A DNA stretch of 64,000 nt from Persicaria tinctoria (GCA_037127255.1 JBANSL010000007.1:66887538-66951537), one strand, 5' to 3'; positions 1 to 10,206 are shown, counted from the stretch's first letter. Numbers and translations: made by a program. The notes: generated by a model not told the origin, from the letters alone.

Positions 1-474
1 TAAGGTAGCATCATGCTTATATACTGCTCCTCGCCCACCAAGTAGATGTCGAAAGTAAGAGGGGTGTTTGAATTTTTGGTTGCCATTTCTCTTGTTTGTA
101 GGTGATGGTTTGTGTAGAGGCTTTATAACCTTTTTATAACAGTGTGGGAGGGGTTGATTGTTGGTGTTGAGAAACGTGTCAGCTAAGAGTGGTTGAACTT
201 TCTCGTGATCGATAGGCCTGTTACCTGATTTGAAATATACAGATAGATTGGCAGGATTCTGAAGAGATTCTTGTCATGTGTAGACCATGTAGAATGTCTT
301 GGGAAATCTCGATTTAGATCCCCTTCCTCATTCAGTGTACGTAATAAATATTGGTGCAGATTACGCGGTCTGTACCATTTTATTTGGGGTATATAAGGGT
401 GTGGGATTGTTGTTATAATCCGTTCACTCACTTATCTCTGCTTTGTTAATTATTTTTTCTTGACAGAGGAAGAG
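1..474. other. Upstream region of the first B3 gene, no gene recognised
   Basis: I see no convincing coding sequence here; the minus-strand frame at 183-431 has no recognisable motif. A pyrimidine tract followed by an AG near 465 lies just before the B3 start codon. It could be the acceptor of a 5' UTR intron, but no donor can be assigned. Confidence 0.4.
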
Positions 475-870
475 ATGTCGTCGTCTGATTCTGGGATGCG
501 AGACTTTTATCGCTGTGTTGATGTAGAAGAGAGGCTTCATCACTTGGTAAAATGATAATACCCGTTGTATTTTTTGATGTTTCAGTAATGAATCTTATGG
601 AATGATGTTCTATTGCAGCCTCTTCCCTATTTTTTCGAAAGGATGTACGGTCATGTCATGTCTGATCGTGTTTGTTTAGTATCTTCAAGTGGGCAAGAGT
701 TTCGTGTTTGGGTTTCCAAGGATAGCCTTGATCGTTGGTGGTTGACCGAAGGTTGGAGTAATTTTGTGATTAACAACGAAGTTCGTGTTGGAGCAACGAT
801 GGTGTTTTTCAAGAATGTGGGAGGGCATCGCTTTAAGGTCCTCATTCTCGAAGATGAGTATTGTATTTAA
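475..870 (+). CDS. Small single-domain B3 DNA-binding protein (REM-like)
   Basis: Two exons are inferred: 475-546 (24 codons) and 619-870, joined in phase 0 across a 72-bp intron with GT and TTGCAG ends. The product is about 107 residues and is almost entirely one B3 domain. It has an N-terminal FYRC strand, the LPLPYFFERMYG segment, VCLVSSSGQEFRVWV, the GWSNFVINNEVRVG core and a final GGHRFKVLILED strand. In the REM branch of the plant B3 superfamily this fold contacts DNA in the nucleus; target and role cannot be read here. It is short compared with REM proteins carrying several B3 repeats, so it could be a degraded or single-repeat member. The ATG is chosen because it gives the B3 N-terminal strand and a clean splice. 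The next gene on the same strand is a paralogue. Confidence 0.75.
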
Positions 871-1293
871 GATCGTGAGGTGGGTGTACAAAAGCGAATG
901 TTTTTGTCCTGTACTTGTCAGTCCGGCTCTTTTAATCGGTAGTTTGTCTAAATTAATCGTGGTTTATTTTGTAATGACCTTTTGGTAATATTATCATTAT
1001 GGAGCGAGGCTTCGAGATTTGTGAGTGATATGATCGTCTGCTTTCTTGTTTTTTTATGAGCTGGACATGATTGTTCCTGACGTGACATGGGCAGTCAGGG
1101 CAGTAGGGTGGTGTCCTGATATCTCGCCACTTGTTTTTCATGCAGATTATCTTGGAAAAAAAATTGGACTGAGGTGGTCTCTTGTATGGTGCAATAATGC
1201 AATTACTGAATGCAATTTTATTTATCAATATATATGAGAGCGTAGAGAGTACCCTATCTTATTTCCCTTGCATGTTGTTGCTGTTTTTCTGAA
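871..1293 (+). other. Spacer between the two B3 genes, with a relic-like start
   Basis: No gene is called. At 999 the sequence ATGGAGCGAGGCTTCGAG resembles the start of the second B3 gene at 1294 (ATGGAGCGAGGAGTCAAG). This suggests the tandem copy arose by local duplication with partial loss. The open frame 1046-1237 has no recognisable domain. Confidence 0.35.
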
Positions 1294-1705
1294 ATGGAGC
1301 GAGGAGTCAAGACCTCTCCCAATCCAAGTCGTCTGGATTTCTTCCGCTTCATTGATTCTGCGGAGAAGCTTGAATATCTGGTAGTTCTCGTGACCCTTTA
1401 TTTGTGGTTTTCGTATCCCTAATCTTTTTCAATAGAGTTTTACTTTGAATGTTTTGCAACTGCTACCGGACTATTTTGGTGCTATGTATGGTTGTGTGGT
1501 GTCGAACCATGTTTGTTTAGTTTCCCCTACCGGACAAGAATTTTGTGTTAGGGTGTTTTGGGATACCCAGAGACGTTATTTTCTTGCTCAAGGTTGGCGT
1601 GCTTTTGCTGAAAATAGTGACCTACGTGTTGGGGGGTCTTTGATTATTTTCAAGTATGAAGGGGGTAATCGTTATACGATCATCATTCTGGAAGCAAGCA
1701 AATGA
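1294..1705 (+). CDS. Second small B3-domain protein, paralogue of the upstream gene
   Basis: Exon 1 is 1294-1380 (29 codons, containing DFFRFIDSAEKLEYL) and ends at a GT. Exon 2 carries the rest of the B3 domain: LLPDYFGAMYGCVVSNHVCL, GQEFCVRVF, GWRAFAENSDLRVGGSL and RYTIIILEASK, with a stop at 1703-1705. The acceptor used by the paralogue (TTGCAG) reads TTGCAA here. The nearest in-frame alternative AG is at 1434-1435, giving a 55-nt intron and eight extra residues. Either a new acceptor is used or splicing is impaired. The two products align through the whole domain, which supports a tandem duplicate. Expression and target are unknown. Confidence 0.65.
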
Positions 1706-1849
1706 TTTGTGAAGTAATATCGATGTTGTTTTGTTTTGTTTTCTTTTTAGTATGTTATCCGATCGTCGCTGTATGAACTTTGTTTTCTGATCATTTTGTA
1801 CTTTTCTTGGATGTAATATAACGATCATATTGTGTTTATCTTGAGTGGG

Positions 1850-2484
1850 TTATTTGTACATCCATGTTTGGAAGACACTTGATTTTTAAATTTATTCTCC
1901 TTAGAGGCTTATTGCACATCCGTGTTCGAAAGACACGCGATTGCTAAATTTATTCTCCTTAGAGGCTTATTTGCACATCCGTGTTCGAAAGACACGTGAT
2001 TGCTAAATTTATTCTCCTTAGAGGCTTGTTTGCACATCCGTGTTCGAAAGACATGCGATTGCTAACTTTATTCTCCTTAGAGTCTTGTTTGCACATCCTT
2101 GTTGAAAGAGACACGATTGCTAAATTTATTCTCCTTATAGGCTTGTTTGCACATCCTTGTTTGAAAGACACACGATTGCTAATTTATTCTCCTTAGAGGC
2201 TTGTTTTTGCACATCCGTGTTCGAAAGACACGCGATTGCTAAATTTATTTTCTTTAGAGGCTTGTTTTCACATCCATGTTCGAAAGACACGCGATTATTA
2301 AATTTATTCTCCTTAGAGGCTTATTTGCACATCCGTGTTCGAAAGACACGCGGTTGCTAAATTTATTCTCCTTAGAGGCTTGTTTGCACATCCGTGTTCG
2401 AAAGACACGCGATTGCTAAATTTATTCTCCTTAGAGGCTTGTTTGCATATCTGTGTTCGAAAGACACGCGATTGCTAAATTTAT
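1850..2484. repeat. 59-bp tandem repeat, about 11 copies
   Basis: The unit runs roughly from ACATCCGTGTTCGAAAGACA through a TTTATTCTCC core to TTAGAGGCTTGTTTG. It recurs every 58-60 bp with scattered substitutions; the first and last copies are the most diverged. It lies immediately downstream, in minus-strand sense, of a Ty3 integrase remnant. Tandem arrays in the 3' untranslated part are known for Tat/Ogre-type Ty3 elements, so it probably belonged to that element (inference). Open frames through the array are by-products of the repeat. Confidence 0.9.
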
Positions 2485-2597
2485 CCGTAACCACAACCAT
2501 TTTTGGGTTTGGAACTTTCATTTATATATATGAAGAGGTGTACCCAATCGGGAATCCTGATGACTCCTATACATGGAAAATCTAAGTCATCAAGTTT

Positions 2598-3732
2598 CTA
2601 AAAATAAGCCTTCAGATTTCTAGCGTTCCATGACTTCGCGAGGATGGCTCCTACTGAATTTTGGAGTTTGAAGAAACCTCTGCCTACTTCTTTATGAATA
2701 TTGTAAGGGCCCTCCCATTTTGGTCCAGGCTTTCCTTCTACTGTCGCTTGCCGGAGGACCAGGTCTCCTTTCTGTATTGGGTGTAGGAAGACGCGTTTGT
2801 TGTATCCCTCATCCAGTCGACGTTGATACTCGTTTTCCTTGAGACAAGTCGTGTCTCTCCTTTCTTCTCACAAGTGAAGTTTTAATTTGAGGGTCTCGTC
2901 GTTGGTGTCTTTGTTAAAATCAACTATTCTGGCGGATGGTATCAATAATTCAACTGGAATGATCACGTCGACCTCAAAGGCCATTGCGAATGGTGTTTCT
3001 CCAGTTGGGCTCTTGGACAAGGTTCTGTAAGACCATAGTACCAGCGGAAAAGTTTCGGCCCATTCCTCTTTTGTTGTTCCCAACCTCTTCTTCAAGGCGT
3101 TTAAGATCTGGCAATTCGTGGTTTCGGCTTGTCCATTGGATTGCGGGTAGGCCACTGATGAGAACCGAAAATCAATGTGGAGCTCGGCGTAGAAATAACG
3201 GATCCCTTCACAGTCGAATTTTGGGACTAAAAATCGGCAAATCATATTCTTCTGGAGGAACTTCCGTACTTTCTCTTCCGTAATGGTGGTCATGGCCTCG
3301 GCTTCTACCCATTTTGTAATGTAATCGACTATTACAATAATGAGGCGGAGTTGGCCCGGTGTTGTTGGGAAAGGGCCCAAAATATTCATTCCCCACGTCG
3401 CGAAAGGACAAGGTGTTGATACGCATTTTAACGGATGAGGAGAGCGATGCATGTCGCTGGGAGGGGTCACATATATGAATAATCATTTCGGCATCAGCTT
3501 TGAGAGAGGGCCAGTAGTACCCTAACCGTGTGATCTTATCTGTCACGGCTCTCCACCCTTGTTGATTGCCACATAACCCTGCGTGGAGTTCGCGGACAAG
3601 ATCAAGACCTTCTTTGTTTGATACGGAGAGGAGGTCTGGGATGTTAAAACCTCTTTTGTAGAGGCGGCCGTCCCTGACTCGAAAGCGAGCCGCTTGTTTC
3701 CTGATGCTTTGACTTTCTTGTAATTCGCTCAT
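2598..3732 (-). pseudogene. Ty3/gypsy integrase fragment, inactivated (Tat-like)
   Basis: Read on the minus strand this is the zinc-binding region, catalytic core and C-terminal GPY/F module of a Ty3 integrase. The zinc module (HAGLCGNQQGWRAV, GYYWPSLKADAE, CDPSQRHA) lacks a histidine and a cysteine expected of HHCC. After a frameshift near 3440 comes the core (WGMNILGPFP, IIVIVDYITKWVEAEA, SSVAYPQSNGQAETTN). The first catalytic Asp position is Asn, and the stretch holding the second Asp is deleted between VPK and FDCEG. A TGA at 2868 precedes the GPY/F module (PKWEGPYNI, RNLKAYF). Reverse transcriptase and RNase H are absent. It is a dead 3' fragment of a polyprotein. Confidence 0.88.
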
Positions 3733-4094
3733 TAATACGCCTTCGGTTATGTAGTTTTATATAGTTTTTATTAATAAGTACAAACTTGTTAAAAAATTTT
3801 AAAAAAATGAATATTTTATATAGTTTTTATCATTCTAAAAAAGCTTGCGTGAACAGTAAACGACAAGTTTTGCCGAACGGATGGAGTAATAGTTATCTAA
3901 TACGAGTATCTATAATGTCTTACTAATTGACCTTACTTGACAAGTTGAATTTGGCATCGTAGTTTGGCAAAATATATATGCAATTTATTATTTAAAAACG
4001 TTATTTAGGATGATAACAATAATATAAAATATCTATTTTTTTTACAAATATTTTTTAACAACTTCGTACTTATTAATATTAGTTACAAAAGAGT
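3733..4094. other. A+T-rich flank of the Pack-MULE, no gene
   Basis: No coding signal. A block around 3810-3890 (TTTTATATAG, TTTTTATCAT, AAACGACA) loosely resembles 10125-10200 on the other side of the MULE. This may be a dispersed MITE-type repeat present on both sides. Confidence 0.35.
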
Positions 4095-4424
4095 TAAAAT
4101 AAAGGCAAATTTGCTAAAATAACCCCTTTGGGTGAAACCCTTGCACGTCTAACCCCATCCGAAAAAAATTTGCAGAATTTTGGATATCCGGTTTTTTGGT
4201 TCAACCGGTAGCCCGTTGCAAAGAGAAAGGGAAGAGAGAAGGGGATTTGAGGCGGGCGGGAAAGGAGGGAGAAGGAAGGGAATCGAGGCGCGACGCAGGC
4301 GGAGGCGGAGGGCTCAGTGGGAGGGCTCCGGGCTCCAGGCTCATTGGGAGGCACCGCAATGATGCCCCGTCTCCCCTCTCGGGGCTCATCTGCCTCCTCT
4401 GTCTCCCCTCTCCTGATTTGAGCA

Positions 4425-4576
4425 ATGGAGGCGCCGATCGGCACTGTGCTCCTGGATCCCCATCGCTCGCCCTCGCATCCTCCAGCGCTCAGCTCTGAAC
4501 ATGTACGCTCTTCTTCCCACGATTCCAACTCTTCTCTCTTCTCCTTCTTCAGGCAATGTCGACTCATCGATTCCAG
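4425..4576 (+). other. GC-rich exon-like block at the left of the Pack-MULE
   Basis: An ATG at 4425 opens 26 codons (start MEAPIGTVLLD) to a GT at 4503. A pyrimidine-rich intron-like stretch ends in TTCTTCAG at 4552, and a 24-nt exon-like piece (AMSTHRFQ) ends at another GT at 4577. Both pieces are multiples of three. I do not recognise the protein; this may be a captured 5' gene end. The next captured exon (5499) starts in the same phase. Confidence 0.35.
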
Positions 4577-5498
4577 GTACGCTATTCTTCTTCTCCGCTC
4601 CTGGATCCGAGATTTCGGGTTAGGGTTTCAGGTTAGGGATTTTAATTGAATGTGTTGTTGAGTTGTTCTCAAGCATCCGCTCCATTGTTGATAGCTGTGA
4701 TGACGAAGGTACACCGAAAAACTATAAATTTTCCTTTGGTTAAAATTTAGGCACACATTGGGAGGGATTTTTTTTTTAATTGTCAGTGACACTTTTTTTT
4801 TTTTTTTGCCAGTAGAGTTTGGAGTATTTCTTGCTATTCAATAACTGAATTGAGATAGGTGTTGAAGGATTAGTTTTCCCAAGAAATAAATTTTTGGATT
4901 TCAATCCTTTGAAGAAGCACATGAACTGGCTATGAAGAAGTAATTTCAACTAGTTCTTTGACAGATTAAGGGGAATCAAAGGGAGAGATAGATTAAGCCA
5001 ATTTAGTGACTGAACTAGGCACAAAGCTCTTGAAACCCAGGGCTGGTACATTCACGATTCATGCATTCTCTGTGACACAGAGCAGCTAGTAAGTTGAATG
5101 GTTCATTGGAGTTGTCATGTAGTAACTATGTTAGTCGAATGGTTCATTGGAGTTGTCATGTACAATCGAATAGACGTCATGTATATTCACGTGTCCAGCC
5201 GTTGAGAGAGTATCTTAGCTAATTTTTTTGCAGTTGCTGTCTAAAAAAAATCCATGGTGTTTTTATTTGGTTTTAAACTTGTGCACTAGCCTTTTTAGGT
5301 CAATCTAAACTTCTGCACTGGCCTTTTTAGGTCAATCTTTGTTTAGATTTCACACTACCTGGGTATCCCAATTACATTTTGAAGCCTGGAGATGAGAATG
5401 TAATAATTATCCATTGCCTTTTTCTTTTGTTCATTTGTAAGTTCATATGGGCTTCAATTTATTGGATCTGTTAATAACTTTAGCTTTTAACCTTTTAG

Positions 5499-5687
5499 GT
5501 GGATATTCATAACCTTAGGGAGTATATCTCGCTGGTAGTAGATGCCACCATAAGGAGTGGAATAAGGCGACAATTGGAAGCATTTAGGGCAGGGTTTAAT
5601 GACGCAAGTCATTTCTATTCACCTGAGTTCTTACTTTCCTTCTTTAAATTTCCTATGATGAAACAGAACAGATTTTTTATTAAGTAA
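5499..5687 (+). pseudogene. Captured exon of a UPL3/UPL4-type HECT E3 ubiquitin ligase
   Basis: After a TTTTAG acceptor the frame reads VDIHNLREYISLVVDATIRS and then GIRRQLEAFRAGFND before diverging and stopping at 5685-5687. The NLxEYxSLVVDAT...QxEAFxxGFN pattern is characteristic of the HECT catalytic region of plant UPL3/UPL4 ubiquitin ligases, where it forms part of the N-lobe. Only about 35 residues are recognisable. The catalytic cysteine lobe is absent, so it cannot act as a ligase. It lies on the plus strand inside the Pack-MULE and was presumably acquired from a host gene. Confidence 0.72.
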
Positions 5688-6459
5688 TTAAAACTTCAGA
5701 GTTCAGATTTGTCCCTGAGATTGCTCAATGCTTCTAGTTTTTACTAGATCAAGGCAAATACATGAGACTTCTATTATATATTCTATTTGTTCTACGAGAA
5801 GGTTAATGCAGTTTGTTAGGACCTATAAATGAATTGCTAGTTGCTTAGATGCTCAGAATCAGTGATTGACCTTATCAATTGAAGGCAACAGAAGCTAGTT
5901 ATTTGTGACCACCTATAAATCGACAGTTTAGGAAGTAAATTCTTCCACATGAAAAATTGACAGACAATGTTTCAGCTTGTTAAAACTTGTGTTATATGGT
6001 ATATGCTATGTTTCAGCTTGTTAAAAGTTGTGGAATTACTTGAGTGAGGCAACCGGGCTACATCGTGCATTTGTGCAGAATTCTATTTTTCTCAATCTTT
6101 GAAAATATTGGGCATAATATTTGTTATTTTAGATTGTTATTTCTGGACTTATTCAGTAATAACATTTAGCCATTCACAAGAAGTCTTCCCGTTTTCTGCT
6201 CACAAATCTGTAATTACTTGACACGTGAATTGCATATCCCTTCTTCAGTTTCTATGGAATGAATTGAAGAGACTTATACTTTGAATGAATTGCTTATCTG
6301 CTGAATATTGTTTGATGCATAGGATGTGGTTATTGATGTGAGATTCAATGGTAAAGTGCTATGTATATGTTTGCTTGGTACTGACTTGTGCTTCCAGATT
6401 TACCAAAAAAAAAAATTGAATCATTTAGGCATGTTTTAACATAAATATTTTTCACATAT

Positions 6460-6528
6460 AGCCTATTAGCTCAATGGGAGAGCATTGTGGTCATACACAA
6501 AGATGTGGGTTCAATTCCCACGTAGGCT
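6460..6528 (+). tRNA. tRNA-like sequence inside the Pack-MULE (probably a pseudogene)
   Basis: A 69-nt segment folds in outline as a tRNA. The 7-bp acceptor stem is AGCCTAT with GTAGGCT, the D arm is GCTC/GAGC, and the T arm is GTGGG-TTCAATT-CCCAC. Internal promoter-like boxes are present (TAGCTCAATGGG; GGTTCAATTCC). The anticodon arm is irregular: TTGTG pairs with CACAA only across a 6-nt loop. If the canonical register is imposed the anticodon would be CAU. No CCA is encoded. A close relative sits inside the CACTA element at 31647-31716. It could be a SINE head or a decayed tRNA gene. Confidence 0.5.
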
Positions 6529-6732
6529 TATTATTCTCAATTTAACACTTTCATTTGTGCATAACGTACTACATACAAAACATATCCAAAATGGACTCTG
6601 GTAGGCTTCAGAATTCCTTCTGCAAGAGCGCTCTGAGCTCAGACAAACCGAAAATGGACTCTGGTAGGCTTCAGAATTCCTTCTGCTAAACTCCTTTTTC
6701 TTTGTGTGTGATGCTATTAATGCAAGAAAATA

Positions 6733-8205
6733 ACATGACAGGTAATGTTATTAACATGACAGGTTATACCCTTTAACATGACAGGTTAAAACTTTTAACA
6801 TGACAGGTTAAAACTTTTAACATGACAGGTAATGCGAATCGATCCTCTTCTCCTTAATGAAATAAAATAAAATGACATGCAATGCTATTAACATGACAGG
6901 TTATACCATTTAACATGACAGGTTATAACCTTTAACATGACAGGTAACGCGAATTGATCGTCTTCTCCTTAATGAAATAACATGACATGTAATGCTATTA
7001 ACATGACAGTTCATACCCTTTAACATGACAGATAATGCGAATCGATCCTCTTCTCCTTACTGAAAGAAAATAACATGACATGTAATGCTATTAACATGAC
7101 AGTTTATACCATTTAACATGACATGTTATAACCTTTAACATGACAGGGGATATGTTTGACATGTCACCTACGTCACTTCACATGACAGTCAGAGTGAGTG
7201 GACTTACCCCAGAAATCATCCAAGGCTGAATTTGAAACCAAGTTAAAAAAAAAAAAAGTCTAGCAAAAGAAATTATGAATAATTAACATGACCTGTAGAT
7301 GAAGAGTAGTTATTTTCAGAAAGAAATAATTAAACATGAACAGAAAAATTCATTGACAGAAAGCACCAGGGATGTCTATTAGTCGAGGAACCCTAGTAGC
7401 AACAACATTTACCAGGGATGTCTTGCCTGCATTCTGAAGCCCTATTAGTGAGAGTTCCATTTCTTGCTTGAAAAAGAGGCTGCAAATATGTCAATGAAAA
7501 ACGAGCACCAGAGGTTGTTTGACCCAAAAGTTCTTAGTGTTCCTGAACCAAAACTTGTGTATCCAAGAAATGAAAGAGTTCTTGGTGTTCCCGAACCAAA
7601 ACTTGTTTGATCAGTGCTTTATCTATATGCCTTCTTTATCTATTCCGGTTATTCCTTCTTTATCCTATAGCTTTATTTATTTGCCTTATATATAATCTTC
7701 ATTTAAAAAAAATATTGATTGTGAAACGCTTGCCTTAATGAAAGAAAATATCATGACATGTAATGCTATTACCATGCCAGTTATACCCTTTAACCTGACA
7801 GGTAATGCAAATAACATGACAAGTAATGCGAATCGATCCTCTTCTCCTTAATGAAAGAAAATAACATGACAGGTAATGCTATTAACATGACGGTTATAAC
7901 CTTTAACATGACAGATAATGCGAATCGATCCTCTTCTCCTCAATGAAAGAAAATAACATGACAGGTAATGCTATTAACGTGACAGGTAATACCAGTTAAC
8001 ATGACAGGTTATTTGCTGATCTGCAATCTATAAGCTTATTCGGTAAAAGAGAGACATTGTTCGAGTTAAAGTAGGCAATGACTAAGATGGAAATCAAGTC
8101 TCATTTGAAGAGGGTTTTTAACCGAAATTCATCTTCCTTGTGTGTTGAATTCATCATAAGATGTGTTTTTAACATGACAGGTAATAGGTTTGACACGTCA
8201 CTTGA
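6733..8205. repeat. ACATGACA motif array in the Pack-MULE
   Basis: The octamer ACATGACA, usually as TTAACATGACAGGTTATA or TAACATGACAGGTAATG, occurs more than two dozen times in two blocks (about 6733-7190 and 7745-8205). A longer unit is superimposed: GCGAATCGATCCTCTTCTCC and TTAATGAAA lead into a run of octamers, at about 6835, 6950, 7035, 7825 and 7920. The same octamer is dispersed through the related MULE at 38888-57020. Its role is unknown; protein binding by the transposase is one possibility. Confidence 0.85.
7388..7479 (-). pseudogene. Captured exon of ARL8 small GTPase
   Basis: On the minus strand, after a TTTGCAG acceptor, the frame reads [19 protein letters not shown] and then TSLVNVVAT. 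It contains the P-loop (GLQNAGKTS) and the strongly conserved N-terminal region of ADP-ribosylation-factor-like 8, a GTPase of lysosome or vacuole membrane traffic. Switch regions and the rest of the G domain are absent, so it is a non-functional fragment. It is on the strand opposite to the UPL fragment, so at least two captures occurred. Confidence 0.8.
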
Positions 8206-8766
8206 CGTGACAGTAATGCAATCAATTAAAGATAAAACCAATTAAAAATCAGCTAACAAAGTAAAGACAATGATTAGATTGTACTAATTAGATCACCATA
8301 ACATAAATTATGTTTAATCCCAGACATGGGTGGAAGTGCTGATATGATCAGTAGTAGGTTACAGAAAAAATGCAGCACATCTTCCTTGATGGATTCTTCA
8401 TTCTCAAGGAGCTCCCCTTCCGTATTACGCATCATGAGGATAGCATTTTTGCTCTTTGTTCTTTCACATTTCTATAAAACAATAAAGATGTCTCGATCCT
8501 CGCCCATTGTGAGCCAATGGAGCTTAGCTTTTTGCTGAACTCGAAGAGCCGAAGGAATCCGAGTGCTTCCCACAGGATGAACCACTGCTATTGCTTCCTG
8601 CTGAAAGGCCAACTGAAACAGTTATTAGCATCCCATTTTGGCAACACCAATCAGGAAAAATCTGATCAAGGCATATGATTTAGTCAAGGATACTGAATCA
8701 CACATCATTGGGGCAAATTAGCACCCTTCTTACAGATTCTAATTGCTTTTGACAAATCTGTCACTG
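7480..8766. other. Pack-MULE interior without a recognised gene
   Basis: Apart from the second part of the ACATGACA array, 7480-8766 shows no domain I recognise. The short plus frame 8326-8538 and the minus-strand sequence around 8480-8640 (containing FILWEALGFLRLFEF) may be further captured DNA, but I cannot assign them. A 27-bp phrase beginning CTGATCAAGGCATATGATTT occurs at about 8662 and again near 9475. Confidence 0.3.
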
Positions 8767-8769
8767 AGG

Positions 8770-9389
8770 TATTTATATATCTTTTCAAGTTGCTTTGGAC
8801 CATAATTGCTTACTCCAACCGCTTTAACTAAGCCCATCACGGTGAAAAGTTTTCCCCGTCAAACAAACAACTTCTCGTTGTATGATTACCGGTAGAGCAA
8901 ATTCACTTTAAATCCATTAAGAAATAGAATCAATAGTCCAAGCAATATTTGCTGTTATGTGTATGAAAAACATCTAAATCAACCCCTAATAAACAACCAT
9001 CCAAGGTTCTGAAAGCACTTATCATATACAATGGCATTAACCTGAGTTTGCTGTCATATTGAAGGGCAACATCAAACACTAACCCATTTATCTAGTAAAA
9101 AGGCCAGATCCGTGAAGGCAAGGGAACTAGGAACGAAATGGACATTTTGAAAACCACTCTATCCAAAGCAGAAAGTCACATTAAAAAATAATGCTTCCAG
9201 ATAATATGATTTTAAAAGATATAATGCCAATTGAAATAAACCAATGAAGGAAGTGGTATGGTAACCTTCTCATACATTGCCAATAAACCATCCCAAACTG
9301 CCCTCTCCTGTAACGGTGCATAGTTTGTAGTAGACCAATGCAATTGCCCTATCCCAATCTGTTTGATTTGCATCCGTTCCAAAGAGGTA
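8770..9389 (-). pseudogene. Two captured exons of a plant aldo-keto reductase
   Basis: The minus-strand exon 9389-9266 follows a TTTGCAG acceptor and ends at a GT. It reads SLERMQIKQIGIGQLHWSTT then NYAPLQERAVWDGLLAMYEK. The next piece (8834 to about 8770) reads GLVKAVGVSNYGPKQLEKIY. Together these match consecutive segments of the plastid-type aldo-keto reductases related to Arabidopsis At1g06690, on one side of the active-site barrel and including the VGVSNYGPKQL turn. The exon order is correct and the intervening DNA (9265-8835) looks like a retained intron. The acceptor before the second piece is not a clean AG. Catalytic Tyr and Lys regions are not present. Confidence 0.78.
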
Positions 9390-9664
9390 CTGCAAATTTA
9401 TAGATTCTAAAGAAATGAATTCCTTTTGTCTTCAGGGATTCAATTTTGAGTCAGTGACAGGATACTGAATCTGATCAAGGCATATGATTTAGTCAAGAAA
9501 TTAAATCCCTCTAAACAAATGTAATCAGAACCCTTGCTATTATGAATCAGTACCCTTGCTGCTAATCAGAACCCTTAATCACGCCAACCACTGTAAACAA
9601 TTTTTCCGATTTTCATTTCCGTCAATTGATTTCAGAATCAACCGTAGCAATTAGCACGACGAAC

Positions 9665-9976
9665 TTAAAATTGTTCACACTTAAGAAACGAATTGAGATT
9701 GAAAAGGAGAAGGATTACCTTTCTTAGGTTTTTCGAGCTCCCATGGCTTCCCTCTTCTTCTGCTTCCTTACTCTCGCTCAAATCCCGCTCCAGCGCCGAG
9801 CTCTCCCTCACATCTGCACCGTCGAGCTCCAGCGCCTGCGCGCCTTCCTCCCTGTCCTTCTTGTGGAGTCGATCGGCCCTCCACTGATCAATCTCTCTCT
9901 CTCCCTGATTTTCTGCTATCGATTTGGGGCAAGAGAGAGGCAAAGGAAAGGAGACACCACCGGTTGCTCTAGGTAA
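9665..9976. other. Right subterminal block of the Pack-MULE, unassigned
   Basis: Both strands are open here. The minus frame is charged (for example DLSESKEAEEEGSHGSSK) and the plus frame is Leu/Ser rich. I recognise no family. It could be a captured first exon plus promoter in the position that mirrors the GC-rich block at the left end. Confidence 0.3.
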
Positions 9977-10206
9977 TGTTTACCGCCTGGGGTGTAATTT
10001 TTTGAAGGGGGAGGGTTAGCCCTTGCAAATTGAACCGGGTAGTGGGTTAGGCGTGCAAACCAAACCGGGGCAAGGGTCATATAGTTTAAATCCCTCTAAA
10101 ATAAATTTTTAAAAAATAGATATTTTATATACTCTATGGTTTTTATCATCCTATAAAAACGTGTCTGAATTGGAAACGACATATTTTAATGAAAGAAGAG
10201 AGTCAT

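Larger units (their letters stand above)
4104..10096. mobile_element. Non-autonomous Mutator-like element (Pack-MULE), 5,993 bp
   Basis: Both edges are flanked by an identical 9-bp direct repeat, TAAAATAAA (4095-4103 and 10097-10105), the length typical of Mutator-like elements. The ends form an imperfect terminal inverted repeat of about 50 bp, both arms containing the pattern ATTT..., ACCC..., TTGCACG(T/C)CTAACCC. The left end starts GGCAAATTTGC and the right end reads, inverted, GAGGGATTTAAAC. No transposase is present. The interior carries fragments of at least three unrelated host genes, a tRNA-like sequence and a motif array. The same termini recur on the larger MULE at 38888-57020, so that family probably supplied the transposase (inference). 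Confidence 0.88.

Noticed and set aside
1850..2484. Regular repeats that could be mistaken for a CRISPR array or a repeat protein
   Set aside because: The 59-bp units are contiguous without unique spacers and the setting is a plant genome. The open frames change with the 59-bp register and match no protein.
4094..4567. 157-codon minus-strand frame over the left MULE end
   Set aside because: It runs through the terminal inverted repeat and antisense to the exon-like block, with low-complexity composition; it is a shadow.
6460..6528. Functional nuclear tRNA gene
   Set aside because: The anticodon stem does not pair in canonical register and the sequence lies inside a transposon with a sibling in another, so I list it as tRNA-like only.
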